Below are positions 63,101 to 64,000 of a stretch of 64,000 nucleotides of DNA, one piece after another. The position numbers were made by a program, and so were the translations under genes. Numbering within the stretch: the first letter of the stretch is position 1; each line of letters starts with the position of its first letter. Source of the stretch: Symbiodinium natans (Eukaryota > Sar > Dinophyceae > Suessiales > Symbiodiniaceae); assembly GCA_905221605.1 (NCBI GenBank), contig CAJNDS010000001.1:1887525-1951524 (forward strand). The letters run 5' to 3'. Below the pieces are notes generated by a model. The model did no database searches. It saw only the letters and a program-made list of their open reading frames with translations, and had not been told where the DNA came from.

Positions 63101-63428
63101 TTGGGGTTTAGGGTTTGGGGTTCAGGGTTTAGGGTTTAGGGTTTAGGTTTTAGGGTTTAGGGTTTAGGGTTTAGGGTTTGGGGTTTAGGGTTTAGGGTTT
63201 AGGGTTTAGGCTTTAGGGTTTAGGGTTTCGGGTTTATGGGGTGGTTTCTGACGCTTACCGAGTGTTCGAGGGTGCAGGTTTGGACAGGATCTTCAACGCA
63301 AACCTTAACCCAAATATGACGTAAAGGCGGGTTTAGTGTTGGGGGTTAAGGGTTCGGGGTTTAGAGGCTTGGGTGTTTCGGGGACTTCGGGCATGCAATG
63401 TACACAGACTACACACGCATTGCCATGC
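46329..63428 (-). CDS. STE11/MAP3K-like protein kinase, at least fifteen exons, ends incomplete
   Basis: Exons in order: 63303-63259 (FALKILSKPAPSNT), 63092-63059 (ERLEEELRICK), 62530-62490 (DLRHPNIVACLGFE), 61574-61537 (DDTFYIYLEYAS), 60991-60951 (GSMSKLLKEFGPL), 58054-58000 (GVLEGLDYLHTRNPPVVH), 56151-56105 (RDIKGANILVDLNFNA), 54939-54907 (VKLSDFGCSKR), 53585-53520 (TIGSIPWMAPE), 52491-52459 (VISQQEGHGRK), 51346-51299 (ADVWSMGCAVLEMATA), 49911-49885 (KSINFMSNP), 48742-48674 (HISMTDAIPPIPDTLGE), 48000-47976 (ACEAFVRA), 46386-46329 (CVQRDPRLRPSAGELRHHR). Every junction is in phase except 60951 to 58054, where about ten residues between helices D and E are missing. All catalytic residues are present, so the domain should be active. 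HRDIKGAN and DFGCS are typical of MEKK-type Ser/Thr kinases at the top of MAP kinase cascades. A tentative 16-nt exon, 63428-63413, would precede FALKIL. The glycine loop, N terminus and stop were not found. Confidence 0.93.
46772..46920. repeat. Telomere array between 32-bp direct repeats
   Basis: 46772-46803 and 46889-46920 are 30/32 identical (CCGAAACCCAACATCCTCCG and on). The 85 bp between them are CCCTAAA units. Located in the kinase intron between exons 47976 and 46386. Confidence 0.92.
47468..47582. mobile_element. Family A element in a kinase intron
   Basis: Begins CTAGACCCAGGAGTAACC and ends with the imperfect complement 'ggcctactccgggtcctcgg'. The copy at 43014-43113 has the same layout and core ('gggcaccctttttggtctta'). 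Kinase intron between exons 48000-47976 and 46386-46329. Confidence 0.75.
49704..49785. repeat. Family F dispersed repeat
   Basis: 'attcccttatggtcccttca' ... 'aaccccccaaaagcctttt' ... 'attaaggcc' resembles 63880-63955. Both copies carry the same order of blocks. Confidence 0.5.
49950..50118 (+). repeat. CTTAGGG variant array
   Basis: About 24 nearly uniform CTTAGGG units in the kinase intron before exon 49911. Only one or two units differ, so one variant has spread locally. Confidence 0.95.
50139..50561 (-). CDS. Unrecognised intronless 140-residue ORF within a kinase intron
   Basis: ATG at 50561, stop at 50139-50141. The longest ATG-started frame in the window that is not repeat-derived. 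It reads like ordinary protein: an N-terminal MSRPSQALHWTGVDS, an aromatic middle (SQFPGVSWVPITYAFMV), an acidic segment (NELDIHDLRWDLYNQD) and a Cys pair (CGCIPCWMP). No signal peptide, membrane helix or known motif was recognised. It sits between kinase exons 51346-51299 and 49911-49885, on the same strand. The upstream DNA (50585-50690) is AT-rich and not telomeric. It may be a retrocopy or a remnant of a mobile element gene. No spliced-leader relic was seen. Function unknown. Confidence 0.5.
   Translation of the reverse strand: MSRPSQALHWTGVDSHWQRDLISYRFPVQPQFFPLLLNQTRAARQGAMWSAREEQFLSQFPGVSWVPITYAFMVARENELDIHDLRWDLYNQDSPCGCIPCWMPRFDGQLLPRYAVAVPESQHDAMHVVGPAAASIVWHG
52307..52405. mobile_element. 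Family B inverted-repeat element in a kinase intron
   Basis: CTTGGTAGCCCAGCAACC at the left; 'ggtaccactgggctaacc' at the right is the decaying partner arm. Copy at 62813-62910 is better preserved at the right end ('actgggttaccaag'). Partial copies at 7251-7290 and 7439-7470. Both full copies lie in kinase introns. Confidence 0.78.
54180..54466 (+). CDS. Unrecognised 95-codon open frame after T/G homopolymer tracts
   Basis: Open from the G tract to a TAA at 54464-54466, with no early ATG. Composition is protein-like: NLNCRWSGDIVAAEVG, then GFPLRPKPSSQQLVYWLMA, then SYHDEGTMFFAIYLGYGKS. An internal duplication is visible (ARVFVKVEAG and ARAFVKEP, with matching DNA 'gcccgggttttcgtaaag' / 'gcccgggcttttgttaaag'). 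It lies antisense in the kinase intron between 54907 and 53585. Could be an exon of an overlapping gene, a fragment of a mobile element, or chance. Confidence 0.3.
54688..54834. mobile_element. Family C element in a kinase intron
   Basis: 147 bp, TIRs TACTTGAAGGTTCATGGTAC and its partner ending CCTCCAAGTA. Located between kinase exons 54907 and 53585. The copy at 62152-62293 lies in another intron of the same gene. Confidence 0.85.
58629..58803. mobile_element. Family H element split by a telomere array with direct repeats
   Basis: Intact copies: 46024-46123 (ACTAGTTCATGGCTGGGATA ... TATTCCTTATTGAGTTTAAG ... ) and 28380-28470. In this copy a TTTAGGG array (58686-58755) sits in the middle, and TTGGGCTTA occurs on both sides of it (58677-58685 and 58756-58764). 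Confidence 0.82.
59711..60054 (-). repeat. CCCTAAA arrays around a unique island
   Basis: Arrays 59711-59806 and 59945-60048, about 14 and 15 units, flank a unique island at 59807-59944. They lie inside the unresolved kinase intron between exons 60951 and 58054. Confidence 0.95.
60284..60525. repeat. About 65-bp tandem repeat with a T/G homopolymer insertion
   Basis: Units of 'cctaagaaccctccagggtt' + 'tttgatgcaata' recur about four times. The first is cut by T and G tracts at 60309-60380. Confidence 0.8.
61345..61446. repeat. Heptamer stretch between 23-bp direct repeats
   Basis: CTAGCCCAACAACATATGTT and the same with one mismatch at 61424-61446; degenerate CCCTAAA/CCCTGAA units lie between. 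Kinase intron. Confidence 0.85.
62813..62910. mobile_element. Family B inverted-repeat element in a kinase intron
   Basis: CTTGGTAGCCCAG ... CACTGGGTTACCAAG form terminal inverted repeats of about 15 bp with one or two mismatches. The core 'taataagggcaccctttttg' is shared with 52307-52405. Confidence 0.8.
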
Positions 63429-63559
63429 CTGTTTGATGTGAATTTGGGTTTACAGACACCCCAAGTACGGAAGTACCATGCTTGCTTTGGATTGGGTTTG
63501 CACTTACTACGCGGAATCATTCCCCCCTTCTGGCCGTGCATCCCTCAATTTGCATAGGG

Positions 63560-64000
63560 TTTAGGGTTCAGGGTTTCTCCAGTTGTTGGAAACGCGATGC
63601 GACGCGCAAACGAATGTAACGTGCGCAGAGCACCTTTGCAAAGGCTTCCAGCCGTGCCTCAGAGTTCCATAGGCAACGTGGCTTCTGCCATGTTTTCAAC
63701 CACGAGATCGGCGTGAAGCGCGCAAAGCAATGAAGCGTTCCCCCCCCCCCCATTCGGGGGCTGCCGCCCACTGCCACGACGACTACGACCAAGAAAAGAC
63801 TCCCCTGAACTCCTCAGCTTGCGAATTTGGTCCCAAATGCCCGAAAGCAAATAGTGTAGGGGTCAGTCTGATCATTGCTAATCATATTCCCTTCGGGGTC
63901 TCTACACAATTATACTATAACAACCCCCCAAAACCCTATTCTAACCATTAAGGTCAAGCCCCTGCCGCCTGAACTTGTCATCGGTCTCCTCGCCAAGAGG
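63560..64000 (-). other. Unresolved 5' side of the kinase gene
   Basis: A minus frame from about 63790 to 63570 contains PISWLKTWQKPRCLWNSEAR and LEAFAKVLCARYIRLRVASR. It may be an N-terminal kinase exon, but the glycine loop was not found. 63880-63955 is a family F repeat. Confidence 0.3.

Noticed and set aside
1-64000. Window as a chromosome end or subtelomere cap
   Set aside because: Arrays are short, degenerate and in both orientations from end to end, and two complete-looking genes lie between them.
1-64000. tRNA, rRNA, snRNA, CRISPR or spliced-leader relic
   Set aside because: Looked for by eye on both strands; nothing convincing. A covariance-model scan would be decisive.

Overview
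Eukaryotic nuclear DNA, most probably from a dinoflagellate. The window is saturated with short arrays of the TTTAGGG/CCCTAAA telomere-type heptamer in both orientations, from end to end. The arrays alternate with islands of unique sequence, mostly 60-400 bp. It is not a chromosome end, because the arrays never settle into one orientation. There is no bacterial-type gene, operon, rRNA, tRNA or CRISPR array. Nearly all long ATG-started frames are either translations of the heptamer (LNPKP..., GFRVWGL...) or antisense shadows.

The islands look random until they are read as exons. Two ordinary genes can be assembled across them, both on the minus strand. (1) At 19.16-24.00 kb, seven exons of 33-83 nt join in perfect phase into a two-domain NFU/NifU-type iron-sulfur scaffold protein, with the CxxC motif in domain 1. 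(2) At 46.33-63.43 kb, at least fifteen exons of 25-69 nt join in phase into a STE11/MAP3K-type protein kinase. It has the ALK lysine, the LEEEL helix, HRDIKGAN, DFG, APE and DVWSMG motifs and an RDPRLRPSA tail. The introns (166 nt to about 2.9 kb) are built largely from telomere-motif arrays in either orientation. Donors are mostly non-canonical (12 GC, 5 GT, 3 GA of 20) and acceptors are almost always AG followed by G. That splice pattern is the strongest pointer to a dinoflagellate; the telomere heptamer alone would also fit plants and green algae.

Layout: 1-18.2 kb is a heptamer mosaic with unassigned exon-like islands, a 229-bp fold-back element and a 1.3-kb GC-rich repeat block. 18.2-24.0 kb is the NFU gene. 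24-46 kb is a mosaic with further exon-like islands, probably parts of one or more other genes whose strand cannot be fixed by eye. 46.3-63.4 kb is the kinase gene. 63.4-64 kb holds its unresolved 5' side.

At least eight families of small inverted-repeat (MITE-like) elements are scattered through the islands and introns. Three copies, from three different families, are split, two of them by telomere-motif arrays. One of those arrays is flanked by a 9-bp direct repeat. Another array inside the kinase gene is flanked by 32-bp direct repeats. The inference is that telomere-type DNA was repeatedly inserted into pre-existing sequence, by break repair or by an insertion process that creates introns, and became intron material.
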